This document shows, piece by piece, positions 37,078-46,623 of a stretch of 64,000 nucleotides of DNA; position 1 is the first letter of the stretch, and every line of letters starts with the position of its first letter. The stretch covers positions 558,001 to 622,000 of the forward strand of contig NZ_CP031015.1 of assembly GCF_003850245.1 (NCBI RefSeq). The letters are read 5' to 3'. The stretch is from Microbacterium sp. ABRD28 (GTDB lineage: Bacteria; Actinomycetota; Actinomycetes; Actinomycetales; Microbacteriaceae). The position numbers and the translations under genes are program-made. The notes under the pieces are model-generated. The model saw nothing but the letters and a program-made list of their open reading frames with translations. It was not told where the DNA came from and did no database searches.

Positions 37078-39408
37078 TTACCCCGCGACGGGCTCCGTGA
37101 TCGTGGGGCCGAAGGCGTCGGGGAGGGTCGCGCGAGAGATCATCCCGAGCTCGGGCACCGGCACCGAGAACAGCCCCTGCACCTGCAGCTCGGCGTCACC
37201 GTCGGCGGGCGCGTCGGTCACACCGATGCGCAGCACCGGATAACCACGGCCCTCGCAGAGCCCGCGGAACTTCACATCGTCCTCGCGGGGCACCGACACC
37301 AGCACGCGCCCGGTCGACTCCGAGAAGAGAGCGGATGCCGCGTCGACACTGTCGCGCTCCATGATCTCCGTCAGCCACACCCGCGCTCCGACACCGAACC
37401 GCAGCACGGAATCGGCAAGAGCCTGCGCGAGCCCGCCGGTCGACAGGTCGTGGGCGCTGGAGACCAGTGCCTGCTGCGAAGCGGCGTGGAGCAGTTCGGC
37501 CAGGCGCTTCTCCTGCGCGAGGTCGACCGCCGGCGGGCGTCCGCCGAGGTGGCCGTGCACGGTGTCGGCCCACGCTGATCCGCTGAGCTCGGTCGAGGTG
37601 ACACCGAGGAGGTAGATGTTCTCGCCGGCGTCCTGCCAGCCCGACGGGATGCGGCGGGCGACATCGTCGATGATGCCGAGCACGCCCACCACAGGGGTGG
37701 GGTGGATCGGCTGGTCGCCGGTCTGGTTGTAGAACGACACGTTGCCGCCCGTGACCGGAACACCGAGTTCGAGGCATCCGTCGGCCAGTCCCTCGACCGC
37801 GCGGGAGAACTGCCACATGACCTCGGGGTTCTCGGGGCTGCCGAAGTTCAGGCAGTCGGTGACGGCGGTCGGTTCGGCCCCGGTGACGGCGACGTTGCGA
37901 TAGGCCTCGGCGAGGGCGAGCTTGGCGCCCTCGTAGGGGTCGAGCTGGCAGTAGCGACCGTTGCAGTCGGTCGCGATGGCGAACCCGAGACCCGACTGCT
38001 CGTCGACGCGGATCATGCCCGCATCGTCGGGGAACGACAGTGCGGTGTTGCCCATGACGTAGTAGTCGTACTGGTTGGTCACCCACGACGGGTCGGCGAG
38101 GTTGGGGCTTCCGACGAGGGCGAGGAACTGCTCGCGCAGGCTCGCCGGGTCGTTCTGGCGGGGGAGGGCCGCGGCCGAGTCATCCCGCAGCGCGTCGATC
38201 CACGTCGGGTAGGCGACGGGGCGCTCGTACACCGGCCCGTCGACGGCGACCGTGGAGGGATCGACGTTCACGATCTCCTCGCCGTGCCAGAAGATCTGCA
38301 GCCGGCCGTCGCCGGTGACCTCGCCGAGGACGCTCGTCTCGACATCCCACTTCGTGGTGACCGCCAGGAAGGCGTCGAGCTTCTCTGGAGCGACGATCGC
38401 CATCATCCGCTCCTGGCTCTCGCTCATGAGGATCTCCTCCGGCGTGAGCGTGGGATCGCGCAGCAGCACCTTCTCGAGGTCGACCCGCATGCCCGACCCG
38501 CCGTTGGCGGCGAGCTCGCTCGTCGCGCACGAGATGCCGGCGGCCCCGAGGTCTTGGATCGCCTCGACGAGCTCACCGCGGTAGAGCTCGAGGCAGCACT
38601 CGATGAGCACCTTCTCGGCGAACGGGTCGCCGACCTGCACCGCCGGGCGCTTCGTCGGGCCGGTGGCGTCGAACGAGTCGGAAGCGAGGATGGATGCTCC
38701 GCCGATGCCGTCGCCGCCGGTGCGGGCGCCGAACAGCACGACCTTGTTGCCCGCGCCGCTGGCGTTGGCGAGCTTCAGATCCTCGTGGCGGAGGACGCCG
38801 ACGGCGAGGGCGTTGACGAGGGGGTTGCCCTGGTAGACGCGGTCGAAGACGGTCTCGCCGCCGATGTTCGGCAGTCCCAGGCAGTTGGCGTAGAACGAGA
38901 TGCCGCTGACCACGCCGTGAACGACGCGGGCGGTGTCGGGGTCGTCGATCGCGCCGAAGCGGAGCTGGTCCATGACGGCGACGGGGCGCGCCCCCATCGA
39001 GATGATGTCGCGGACGATGCCGCCGACACCGGTCGCGGCGCCCTGGAAGGGCTCGATGTAGCTCGGGTGGTTGTGAGACTCGACCTTGAAGGTCACCGCC
39101 CAGCCCTCGCCGATGTCGACGACGCCGGCGTTCTGCCCCATACCGACCATGAGGCGCTTCTTCATCTCGTCGCTGACCTTCTGGCCGAACTGGCGCAGGT
39201 AGATCTTGGACGACTTGTAAGAGCAGTGCTCGCTCCACATCACGGAGTACATCGCCAGCTCGCCGCTCGTGGGTCGGCGGCCGAGGATCTCGCGGATGCG
39301 GTCGTACTCGTCGGGCTTCAGGCCCAGTGCGGCGTACGGCTGCTCTCGCTCGGGCGTCGCGAGGGCGTTCGAGACGGTGTCTGCCAGGGAAGTGGAGGGG
39401 GTGGTCAC
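37078..39408 (-). CDS. purL: Phosphoribosylformylglycinamidine synthase II
   Basis: A 776-residue PurL of the short form that works with PurQ and PurS to convert FGAR to FGAM in purine synthesis. Recognisable stretches are EHCSYKSSK near residue 60, [28 protein letters not shown] and [13 protein letters not shown] 39408 follows AGGAG at 8-9 nt. purQ and purS are not in this window. It is also far from purA (12 kb), so purine genes are dispersed. Confidence 0.96.
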   Translation of the reverse strand: MTTPSTSLADTVSNALATPEREQPYAALGLKPDEYDRIREILGRRPTSGELAMYSVMWSEHCSYKSSKIYLRQFGQKVSDEMKKRLMVGMGQNAGVVDIGEGWAVTFKVESHNHPSYIEPFQGAATGVGGIVRDIISMGARPVAVMDQLRFGAIDDPDTARVVHGVVSGISFYANCLGLPNIGGETVFDRVYQGNPLVNALAVGVLRHEDLKLANASGAGNKVVLFGARTGGDGIGGASILASDSFDATGPTKRPAVQVGDPFAEKVLIECCLELYRGELVEAIQDLGAAGISCATSELAANGGSGMRVDLEKVLLRDPTLTPEEILMSESQERMMAIVAPEKLDAFLAVTTKWDVETSVLGEVTGDGRLQIFWHGEEIVNVDPSTVAVDGPVYERPVAYPTWIDALRDDSAAALPRQNDPASLREQFLALVGSPNLADPSWVTNQYDYYVMGNTALSFPDDAGMIRVDEQSGLGFAIATDCNGRYCQLDPYEGAKLALAEAYRNVAVTGAEPTAVTDCLNFGSPENPEVMWQFSRAVEGLADGCLELGVPVTGGNVSFYNQTGDQPIHPTPVVGVLGIIDDVARRIPSGWQDAGENIYLLGVTSTELSGSAWADTVHGHLGGRPPAVDLAQEKRLAELLHAASQQALVSSAHDLSTGGLAQALADSVLRFGVGARVWLTEIMERDSVDAASALFSESTGRVLVSVPREDDVKFRGLCEGRGYPVLRIGVTDAPADGDAELQVQGLFSVPVPELGMISRATLPDAFGPTITEPVAG

Positions 39409-39485
39409 GCGGCTGAACTCCTGGAGATCGCGGGGCGCCGGACGCGATCAGTCTAGTTGTGCCCCCGACATCCCGTTCGGCGCAA

Positions 39486-40100
39486 TCAGCGCTCCAGCAC
39501 GAACCCCGCGTGATGCAGCTGATCGCCGTGGAACTGCCCGAAGGCCCAGAATCCCGAGTCGTCGAGGTAGGTGATCCTCGATCCGTCGATCCAGAACTGC
39601 CCGGTCCAGGCGTCTCGCCGGCCGCCGCGGGTCTCGCTGTACCTGCCGTCCGCCGTCAGGTACTGGGTCATGTCGCGACGCGTGTCGGTCCACGCCGTGA
39701 GGCGCGGATCGCTGGGGTTCAGGTCGGTGCCCGCCGGCCGAAGTGAGTGACCGTCCCGAACGATCACCGAACCGTCGACGACGACCGCGCGAAGTCGCTC
39801 CGGGCGGACGACGAGCATGTGCCGGATCTCGTCGGGCCCGACCCTGCCGTCGACGACGGCGAAGGTCGCAGGGTTCCCCGGGATGAGGTCGAACGCAGCG
39901 GAGGCGGGTGGATCCGGCGCGGCGAACACGGTGTCGACGAAGAGCGGCACCACCGAGGCGCCGCGGCCGTCGATGACCGTCCTCGCAGATCCGGGGTCCG
40001 TATCGGCGACGATCGTCGAGCCTCGGACCGAAAGGTCGCCGACGGCGGTCTCGGCGGGTGTCCGGTGAAGGGTGGCACCCGAGACGGTGAGGCCGACCAT
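39486..40100 (-). CDS. Atu4866-domain protein with an amidohydrolase-like N-terminal remnant
   Basis: A 204-residue protein. The C-terminal 75 residues (LTADGRYSETRGGRRDAWTG, then YLDDSGFWAFGQFHGD and LHHAGFVLER) match the small beta-barrel Atu4866 family. The N-terminal 130 residues look like pieces of the beta-sandwich of amidohydrolases (VIDGRGASVVPLFVD, then PATFAVVDG, RAVVVDGSVIVRDG), but the metal-binding barrel is missing. ATG 40100 is 8 nt after GGGAG; GTG 40109 is less likely. Function unknown. Confidence 0.75.
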   Translation of the reverse strand: MVGLTVSGATLHRTPAETAVGDLSVRGSTIVADTDPGSARTVIDGRGASVVPLFVDTVFAAPDPPASAAFDLIPGNPATFAVVDGRVGPDEIRHMLVVRPERLRAVVVDGSVIVRDGHSLRPAGTDLNPSDPRLTAWTDTRRDMTQYLTADGRYSETRGGRRDAWTGQFWIDGSRITYLDDSGFWAFGQFHGDQLHHAGFVLER

Positions 40101-40224
40101 CGCTACCACTCCCTGCGCTCAACTGCCATAAGCGGGATGCTACGGGGCGCGAGCGACTAGCGTAGGGGCCTGGCGTCTTGGAGCGGTCGTGTTCCGATCG
40201 CCGACGCCGTGAGGAGAAGCGCAC

Positions 40225-41133
40225 ATGTCGGTAGGCCTGCTCGCCGTCGTCGATGACATCCTCACCGCGGCATTGAAGGCGAGTGCGAAGACGGCGGGCG
40301 TCGTCATCGACGATGCGGCGGTGACGCCGCAGTACGTCCAGGGCATCACCCCCGCGCGCGAGCTCCCGGTGGTGTGGAAGATCGCGCTCGGCAGCCTCGT
40401 CAACAAGTTCGTCATCATCATCCCGATCGCGCTGCTGCTCACGGCGTTCGCGCCCTGGGTACTGCCGTTCCTCCTCATCATCGGTGGTGGGTTCCTTTGC
40501 TACGAGGGCGCCGAGAAGGTGCTGGAGTGGTTCGGCACGCACCACGAGACCGAGGATGACGAGCCGCGGGACGAGAAGAAGCTCGTCTTCGGGGCCATCC
40601 GCACCGACCTGATCCTGAGCACCGAGATCATGCTCATCGCCCTGACGAGCCTCGATCCCGATTTCGGACTGGGGATGACGCTGGCCGCGCTCGCGGTCAT
40701 CGGGCTCGGCATGACCGCGCTCGTGTACGGAGCGGTCGCCCTGCTCGTGAAGATCGACGACATCGGACTCCGGCTCATGAAGAGTCCGTCGCGCCGCGTT
40801 CGCCGCACGGGAGCGCGCGTCGTCGCCTCGATGCCCGCGGTGTTCCGCGTGATCAGCGTGGTCGGCACGGTCGCGATGCTCTGGGTCGGCGGGCACCTTG
40901 TGATCACCAACCTGGCGGAGACGTTCTGGCATGGCCCGTACGACGTCCTGCACGCGATCACGCATCTGGTGGAGGCTGCAGGACCGGTCGTGGTCTGGAT
41001 CGTCGACACGGCCGTCTCCGCGGTCTTCGGCCTCATCGCCGGACTTCTCATCGTCGGTGTGGTGATGGGTGTCCGTCGCCTCCTCCCCTCGTCGCGCAGG
41101 GCGAGCGCCCACCACGCGGCCCCGTCGGACTGA
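40225..41133 (+). CDS. DUF808 (YedI family) membrane protein
   Basis: A 302-residue inner-membrane protein of the DUF808/YedI family: GLLAVVDDILTAALKASAKT at the N-terminus, GDDAAVTPQ-like motif DDAAVTPQYVQG, FLCYEGAEK, and GAIRTDLILSTEIMLIAL in the middle. Four to six helices. ATG 40225 follows AGGAGAAGC. TAGCGT (40158-40163) is a possible -10 with a long leader. Function not established in any species. Confidence 0.92.
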   Translation: MSVGLLAVVDDILTAALKASAKTAGVVIDDAAVTPQYVQGITPARELPVVWKIALGSLVNKFVIIIPIALLLTAFAPWVLPFLLIIGGGFLCYEGAEKVLEWFGTHHETEDDEPRDEKKLVFGAIRTDLILSTEIMLIALTSLDPDFGLGMTLAALAVIGLGMTALVYGAVALLVKIDDIGLRLMKSPSRRVRRTGARVVASMPAVFRVISVVGTVAMLWVGGHLVITNLAETFWHGPYDVLHAITHLVEAAGPVVVWIVDTAVSAVFGLIAGLLIVGVVMGVRRLLPSSRRASAHHAAPSD

Positions 41134-41183
41134 TCCGGCGGCTCTCTCGGAGCCCACGGTGATCTGTCCTCGCTCCGGCCCGC

Positions 41184-41216
41184 TTCAGCCGTGCTTCAGC
41201 ACGTGTCGGACAGACT
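41184..41216 (+). promoter_or_regulatory. Response-regulator promoter with TTCAG direct repeats
   Basis: Two direct repeats TTCAG at 41184-41188 and 41195-41199 are 11 bp apart (one helical turn), followed 12 nt later by CAGACT (41211-41216), a -10-like box 7 nt before ATG 41224. The same TTCAGCAC plus 10-nt gap plus -10 layout recurs upstream of the PepSY gene, so these are likely binding boxes of the response regulator and the transcript is probably leaderless. Confidence 0.65.
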
Positions 41217-41223
41217 GTCTCCG

Positions 41224-41901
41224 ATGCGCGTTCTTGTAGTCGATGACGAGGTGCGGCTGGCCGACGGAGTGCGCCGCGGCTTGGAAGCCGAAGGCTTCGC
41301 CGTCGACGTCGCGCACAACGGAATCGACGGGCTGTGGCGGGCGCGCAACGCGCGCTACGACGCGATCGTGCTCGACCTGATGATGCCCGGGATGAGTGGC
41401 TGGAAGGTGTGCGAAGCGCTGCGCGCCGAGGAGAACTGGACTCCCGTGCTCATGCTGACCGCGAAGGACGGCGAATGGGACCAGGTGGAGGCCTTCGACA
41501 CCGGTGCCGATGACTACGTGACGAAGCCGTTCTCGTTCGCCGTGCTGGTGGCGCGCCTTCGCGCACTGATCCGCCGAGGTGGGGTGGAGAGGCCCGTGGT
41601 GTGGGAGGCGGGCGATCTGAGGGTCGACCCGGGCGCGCGCCGGGTCTGGCGGGGCGAGACCGCCGTCGAGCTCACCGCGCGGGAGTTCTCGGTGCTGGAG
41701 TACCTGATCCGCCACCGCGGCCAGGTGGTGTCGAAGCGCGACCTCATCGCAGGCGTCTGGGACGACGACTTCGACGGCGACCCGAACATCGTCGAGGTGT
41801 ACGTCGGGCACCTGAGGCGCAAACTCGACCGGCCGTTCGGGCGCGAGACGATCGAGACCGTCCGCGGCGCCGGCTACCGACTGGCGGCGGACGGTGGCTA
41901 G
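41224..41901 (+). CDS. OmpR/PhoB family response regulator
   Basis: A 225-residue two-domain regulator. The receiver has DDE at 7-9, phosphoacceptor Asp51 (VLDLMMPG), Thr in MLTAKD and Lys in TKPF. The C-terminal winged helix ends in the OmpR-type ETVRGAGYRL. I start at ATG 41224 rather than the frame-compatible 41191, because residues before MRVLVVDDE are not conserved and a promoter lies there. The kinase gene overlaps its stop by 8 nt. Confidence 0.94.
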   Translation: MRVLVVDDEVRLADGVRRGLEAEGFAVDVAHNGIDGLWRARNARYDAIVLDLMMPGMSGWKVCEALRAEENWTPVLMLTAKDGEWDQVEAFDTGADDYVTKPFSFAVLVARLRALIRRGGVERPVVWEAGDLRVDPGARRVWRGETAVELTAREFSVLEYLIRHRGQVVSKRDLIAGVWDDDFDGDPNIVEVYVGHLRRKLDRPFGRETIETVRGAGYRLAADGG

Positions 41902-43198
41902 GCCGGCCTGGCGCTCGGTGCGCGCCCGGACCACTATGGCCGCAACACTGGTCGTGGCCGCCGTGCTCATCGCGGGTGCGGTGGGTTTCTTCCAGGTTCT
42001 CCGCACGAGCGTCTCGGCTGCGTCGGAGCGCGCTGCCACCATCCGGTCGGAGGAGCTCGCCGATCGAATCGAGGCGGAGGGCTCCGGCGTCGTGACCGGC
42101 CTGGACGACGAGATCGTCCAGATCGTCGCTGCCGACGGACGGGTGGTGGCCGCCAGCGAGGAGGCCGAAGGCGAGGGCGTTCCTCTCTCGGACGACCCGA
42201 TCGTCGCACCGATCGACGACGACCCGGTGCTGTTCGTCTCGGAGGATCTGGACGACGATCTCGTGCTGGTGGTGGGCGTGCCGATCGACGACGACACCGA
42301 GACACTCGGCACGGTCGCGCTGCTGCTGGCGATCGCGGTGCCGCTGATCCTCGGGTTGGTGGCGGCGACGACGTGGTTCGTGGTGGGCCGGGCCCTCCGC
42401 CCGGTTGCGCGGATACAGGCGCAGGTCGCCGGCATCACGGCCGACCGTCTCGAGCAGCGCGTGCCCGTCCCGGATTCCGGCGACGAGATCGCCGCGTTGG
42501 CGGTGACGATGAACGGCATGCTCGACCGGCTCGACGCGTCCGCTCAGGCGCAGCGCCGATTCATCTCCGACGCCTCCCACGAGCTCCGGTCGCCGCTGTC
42601 GACGATCCGCCAGCACGCCGAGCTCGCGCAGACCCATCCCCAGGCGATGTCGATGGCCGACCTCGCCGAGGTGGTGCACGATGAGGGGCTGCGGATGCAG
42701 GGTCTCGTCGATGCACTTCTGCTGCTCGCGCGGCTCGATGAGGCTCCCGCCACGTCCGGGCGGCCCGTCGATCTCGACGACCTCGCCCTCGCAGAGGCGA
42801 CACGGTTGCGAGCGGCCGGACACCAGGTGGATGCTGCGGGTGTGGGTGCCGCCCGAGTGCAGGGCGATCCCCGACTGCTGGCGCAGCTCGTGCGCAATCT
42901 CGCCGACAACGCCGCGCGGCACGCGCGGGGGCGGATCGCGATCTCGGTCGAGCAGCACGGTTCTCACGCGACCCTGACGGTCGAGGACGACGGTGACGGG
43001 GTTCCCGTCGCCGATCGCGACCGCGTCTTCGACCGGTTCGTCCGTCTCGACGAGGCGCGCGCACGCGACGACGGCGGGGCGGGCCTCGGTCTCGCGATCG
43101 TCCGCGGCATCGCGACGTCGTCGCGCGGCGACGTGACGCTCGATGAGTCGCGCTGGGGCGGCGCCCGCTTCACCGTGACCCTGCCCGCGGCATCCTGA
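41894..43198 (+). CDS. Sensor histidine kinase
   Basis: A 434-residue membrane kinase. Helix 1 is about 14-35, an acidic extracytoplasmic sensor loop of some 100 residues follows, helix 2 is about 140-165, then HAMP, HisKA with His229 (FISDASHELRSPLS), and HATPase motifs NLADNAARHA, DDGDGVP, GAGLGLAIV. The sensor loop is rich in Asp and Glu, suggesting sensing of cations or cationic peptides. GTG 41894 overlaps the regulator gene. Partner of the upstream regulator. Confidence 0.93.
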   Translation: MARPAWRSVRARTTMAATLVVAAVLIAGAVGFFQVLRTSVSAASERAATIRSEELADRIEAEGSGVVTGLDDEIVQIVAADGRVVAASEEAEGEGVPLSDDPIVAPIDDDPVLFVSEDLDDDLVLVVGVPIDDDTETLGTVALLLAIAVPLILGLVAATTWFVVGRALRPVARIQAQVAGITADRLEQRVPVPDSGDEIAALAVTMNGMLDRLDASAQAQRRFISDASHELRSPLSTIRQHAELAQTHPQAMSMADLAEVVHDEGLRMQGLVDALLLLARLDEAPATSGRPVDLDDLALAEATRLRAAGHQVDAAGVGAARVQGDPRLLAQLVRNLADNAARHARGRIAISVEQHGSHATLTVEDDGDGVPVADRDRVFDRFVRLDEARARDDGGAGLGLAIVRGIATSSRGDVTLDESRWGGARFTVTLPAAS

Positions 43199-43205
43199 AA
43201 AGCGA

Positions 43206-43248
43206 TTCAGGGTCCTTCAGTCTCGCTTCAGCACCCGGCGGGCACTCT
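43206..43248 (+). promoter_or_regulatory. TTCAG-box promoter of the PepSY-like gene
   Basis: Three TTCAG boxes (43206-43210, 43216-43220, 43227-43231) are spaced 10 and 11 bp. CACTCT (43243-43248) follows the last box by 11 nt and precedes ATG 43255 by 6 nt, the same spacing as at the regulator promoter. Predicted activated target site of the two-component system; no ribosome binding site is apparent, so leaderless. Confidence 0.65.
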
Positions 43249-43254
43249 GACGGC

Positions 43255-43971
43255 ATGAGCGAATCGACCCGTGACCCCCAGAGCATCCCCACCGAACCCG
43301 CCCTGCCCGCCGACACCGCCGCCTCCGCGCCAGCCCCCACTCCAGGCCGGAAGCGCCCGCGCACGCGCACGATGCTGATCGCCGGAGGTGCCGTGCTGGG
43401 CGGCCTCCTCCTCGCCGGGGGTGGAATCGCCGCCGGTGCTGCGATCGCCGACGCGGTCGAGGATGATGACGACGACCGTGCCGTCGTCGGTGCGACCTCG
43501 AGCGACGACGACCGAGCGGGTGGACCGGCCGGGGCTGAAGCCGCCGCCGCCGACATGGGCACCGACTCCGCGGCGGAGCTCAGTGACCTCATCGCGGCCG
43601 CCGCCGCGGTCGCCGAGGGCGACCCGGTCGCGATCGACGCCGAGCGTGACGGCAGCTGGGATGTCGAGTTCCGCACCGGCGCCGGCGACGAGACCGAGGT
43701 GCGCGTGAGCCCGGACGGCACGGCGACGGTCATCTCGACCGACACGTCGGATGACGACGACCGCTCGCCGCAGGGTGTCCTCGACAGCGCGACCGTCGAC
43801 GCCCTCGTCTCTGCGGCGCTCGGCGAGACCGAGGGGCGGATCACCGACCTCGAGGTCGATGACGACGCGACCTCTCCCTATGACGTGACCGTCCTCACCG
43901 ACGACGCCCGCTTCATCGATCTGAACCTCGACGCCGACTTCGCCGTGCTCACGGCCGACGTCGACGACTGA
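43255..43971 (+). CDS. PepSY-like membrane protein
   Basis: A 238-residue protein: Pro/Ala-rich cytoplasmic start, one transmembrane helix (about 39-66), an acidic linker with DDDDD, then two PepSY-like repeats (GDPVAIDAERDGSWDVEF.. with DETEVRVSPDGTATVI, and a second from about 180). Such proteins often accompany HisKA/OmpR pairs and may modulate proteases or sense metals. It lies 56 nt after the kinase gene with its own TTCAG promoter, and a terminator follows. Confidence 0.85.
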   Translation: MSESTRDPQSIPTEPALPADTAASAPAPTPGRKRPRTRTMLIAGGAVLGGLLLAGGGIAAGAAIADAVEDDDDDRAVVGATSSDDDRAGGPAGAEAAAADMGTDSAAELSDLIAAAAAVAEGDPVAIDAERDGSWDVEFRTGAGDETEVRVSPDGTATVISTDTSDDDDRSPQGVLDSATVDALVSAALGETEGRITDLEVDDDATSPYDVTVLTDDARFIDLNLDADFAVLTADVDD

Positions 43972-43986
43972 CGCGACATCGTCGGA

Positions 43987-44020
43987 CGGAACGGCCCGGG
44001 CGGAAGCCCGGGCCGTTCCG
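43987..44020 (+). terminator. Terminator after the PepSY-like gene
   Basis: A perfect 14-bp stem CGGAACGGCCCGGG (43987-44000) with CCCGGGCCGTTCCG (44007-44020), loop CGGAAG, 15 nt after the stop codon. Confidence 0.88.
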
Positions 44021-44109
44021 CGTTCGGGGACTCGGACGGTCATCGAGATCGACGGTCTTCGGTCCGGTGTCGGCGAAATCTCGGACGAGAGTCGAAGCCG
44101 AGAGCCCTC

Positions 44110-44156
44110 TTGACGCGCTGAGCCGGAAGGTCTAACGTACAACCAAATGGTTGTAC
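44110..44156 (+). promoter_or_regulatory. ArsR promoter with operator overlapping the start codon
   Basis: A near-consensus promoter, TTGACG (44110-44115), 17-nt spacer, TAACGT (44133-44138), is followed by ATG at 44147, so the transcript is likely leaderless. A perfect palindrome GTACAACCA-AA-TGGTTGTAC (44137-44156) covers the end of the -10, the transcription start and the first codons. This is the expected ArsR autorepression site. Confidence 0.8.
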
Positions 44157-44521
44157 AAACGGAGCTCAGTGATGACGACATCGACCGCGTGTTCCACGCG
44201 CTCGCGGCGGCGACGCGTCGCGACATCCTGCGCCGCGCGATCGAGGCCGAGCACTCGGTGTCGGATCTGGCCCGGGAGTACGACATGTCGTTCGCCGCGG
44301 TGCAGAAGCACGTCGCGGTGCTCGAAGCGGCCGGCCTCATCGTCAAGCGCGCCGAGGGCCGGGAGCGGCTGGTCCGGGCGGACCCGGCCATGATCGCCCG
44401 TGCCCGCGCGCTGCTGGCCGCCTATGAGGCGCTGTGGCGTTCGCGCATCTCGCGCCTCGACCAGCTCCTCGCCGAAGATCCGCCGACACCGGCATCCGCA
44501 GCATCCAACGAAGGAGAATGA
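44147..44521 (+). CDS. ArsR family transcriptional regulator
   Basis: A 124-residue winged-helix repressor with AATRRDILRRAIEAEHSVSD, recognition helix region MSFAAVQKHVAVLEAAGLI and wing KRAEGRERLVRA. No metal-binding cysteine pair is present, so it belongs to the non-metal branch commonly paired with AHSA1 (SRPBCC) proteins. ATG 44147 lies within its own operator. The AHSA1 gene starts one base beyond the stop, so the two form an operon. Confidence 0.93.
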   Translation: MVVQTELSDDDIDRVFHALAAATRRDILRRAIEAEHSVSDLAREYDMSFAAVQKHVAVLEAAGLIVKRAEGRERLVRADPAMIARARALLAAYEALWRSRISRLDQLLAEDPPTPASAASNEGE

Positions 44522-44522
44522 C

Positions 44523-45503
44523 ATGCCCGTCACCGACGTGACCACCGACGCCGAAGCGCTCACCATGACGCTCGAGGCCGAGTTCGACGCCCCCGTCGAG
44601 CGACTCTGGCGCGCGTTCACCGACCCGCAGCAGCTCGAGCGCTTCTGGGGTCCTCCGGGGTGGCCGGCGCGTTTTCCGAAGTTCGACTTCACCGTCGGCG
44701 GGCACGCGCGCTACGTCATGACCAGCCCGCAGGGCGAGCAGTCGTGGGGTTCGTGGGAGTTCCTCTCCATCGACCCCCCGCGGGGCTTCACCGTGCTCGA
44801 CGCCTTCGCCAATGAAGAGGGCGCGCCGCTGGAAGGGATGCCGGTCATGCGCGTCGTCTTCGCCTTCGAGTCGACCGCCACCGGATCGCGCCTGGTCAAC
44901 ACGACCTACTTCGCGTCGTCCGAGGCCCTCGAGCAGGTCGTGGCGTTCGGCGCGGTCGAGGGCTCGACGCTCGCGATCAACCAGCTCGACCTCGTGCTGC
45001 ACGACCTCCGCGAATACGCCGCGGGGCGCGGCACCGAGCTCGAGATCCTCGACGACCAGCACGTGCGCATCACCCGCGTCATCCGCGGCCCGCGCGAGCT
45101 GGTCTGGAAGGCCCACCACGACTCTGACCTGCTGAAGAAGTGGATGCTCGGACCCGACGGCTGGACGATGCCCGTGGCCGAACAGGCCGAAGCCGTCGGC
45201 GACACGTTCCGAAACGTCTGGGTGCCCGGCCCGGGCGTGGAGGGAGAAGAGTTCGGTTTCGAAGGCGAGTTGCTCCTCAGCGACCCGCCGCGCCGTGAGG
45301 TGTCGACCGAGCGGATGATCGGGATGGACGGACCGGGCACGATCAACGATCTCTCGTTCTACGAGGAGGACGGGGTGACGCTCCTGACGCTGGTCATCGA
45401 GTATCCCGACAAGGAGACGCGTGACATGATCCTCGCCACCGGCATGGTCGACGGCATGGAGGCCAGCTACGCGCGCCTCGAGGGCGTGCTCGCGACCGTC
45501 TGA
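44523..45503 (+). CDS. Tandem AHSA1/SRPBCC domain protein
   Basis: A 326-residue soluble protein with two AHSA1-type START domains: the first has the FDAPVERLWRAFTDPQQLER pattern and GPPGW (about 15-160), the second RVIRGPRELVWKAHHDSDLL with GPDGW (about 175-320). Duplicated domains suggest an intramolecular dimer. ATG 44523 follows AAGGAG. Downstream partner of the ArsR gene; such pairs are found in stress or small-molecule sensing contexts, ligand unknown. Confidence 0.9.
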   Translation: MPVTDVTTDAEALTMTLEAEFDAPVERLWRAFTDPQQLERFWGPPGWPARFPKFDFTVGGHARYVMTSPQGEQSWGSWEFLSIDPPRGFTVLDAFANEEGAPLEGMPVMRVVFAFESTATGSRLVNTTYFASSEALEQVVAFGAVEGSTLAINQLDLVLHDLREYAAGRGTELEILDDQHVRITRVIRGPRELVWKAHHDSDLLKKWMLGPDGWTMPVAEQAEAVGDTFRNVWVPGPGVEGEEFGFEGELLLSDPPRREVSTERMIGMDGPGTINDLSFYEEDGVTLLTLVIEYPDKETRDMILATGMVDGMEASYARLEGVLATV

Positions 45504-45528
45504 GCGGCGTCATCCGATCGGTGGAGAG

Positions 45529-45567
45529 ATCGTAGGGGGGTGGCCGGTTCGGTCACCCCCCTACGAT
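45529..45567. terminator. Strong hairpin overlapping the terC promoter region
   Basis: ATCGTAGGGGGGTG (45529-45542) pairs perfectly with CACCCCCCTACGAT (45554-45567), 11-nt loop. It terminates the ArsR/AHSA1 operon. The right arm ends in TACGAT (45562-45567), a likely -10 for terC, so the hairpin and the next promoter share DNA. Confidence 0.75.
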
Positions 45568-45573
45568 GTGACC

Positions 45574-46476
<903 letters not shown>

Positions 46477-46623
46477 CGCCGAGGCACGCCTGACCCGAGA
46501 ACCACGTATCAGGATCACCTCGAGACTCCTCTGCTCTGGGGTGGCGGCCGCAACGGCGCGCCATCAGACTCAGCAACGACGACCACGGCCGTCCACCCGA
46601 CGCCCAGAACGAGGAAGTTCGCC

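Noticed and set aside
45504..45573. yybP-ykoY manganese riboswitch before terC
   Set aside because: The gap is only 70 nt and is taken up by a simple perfect hairpin without the two-helix consensus.
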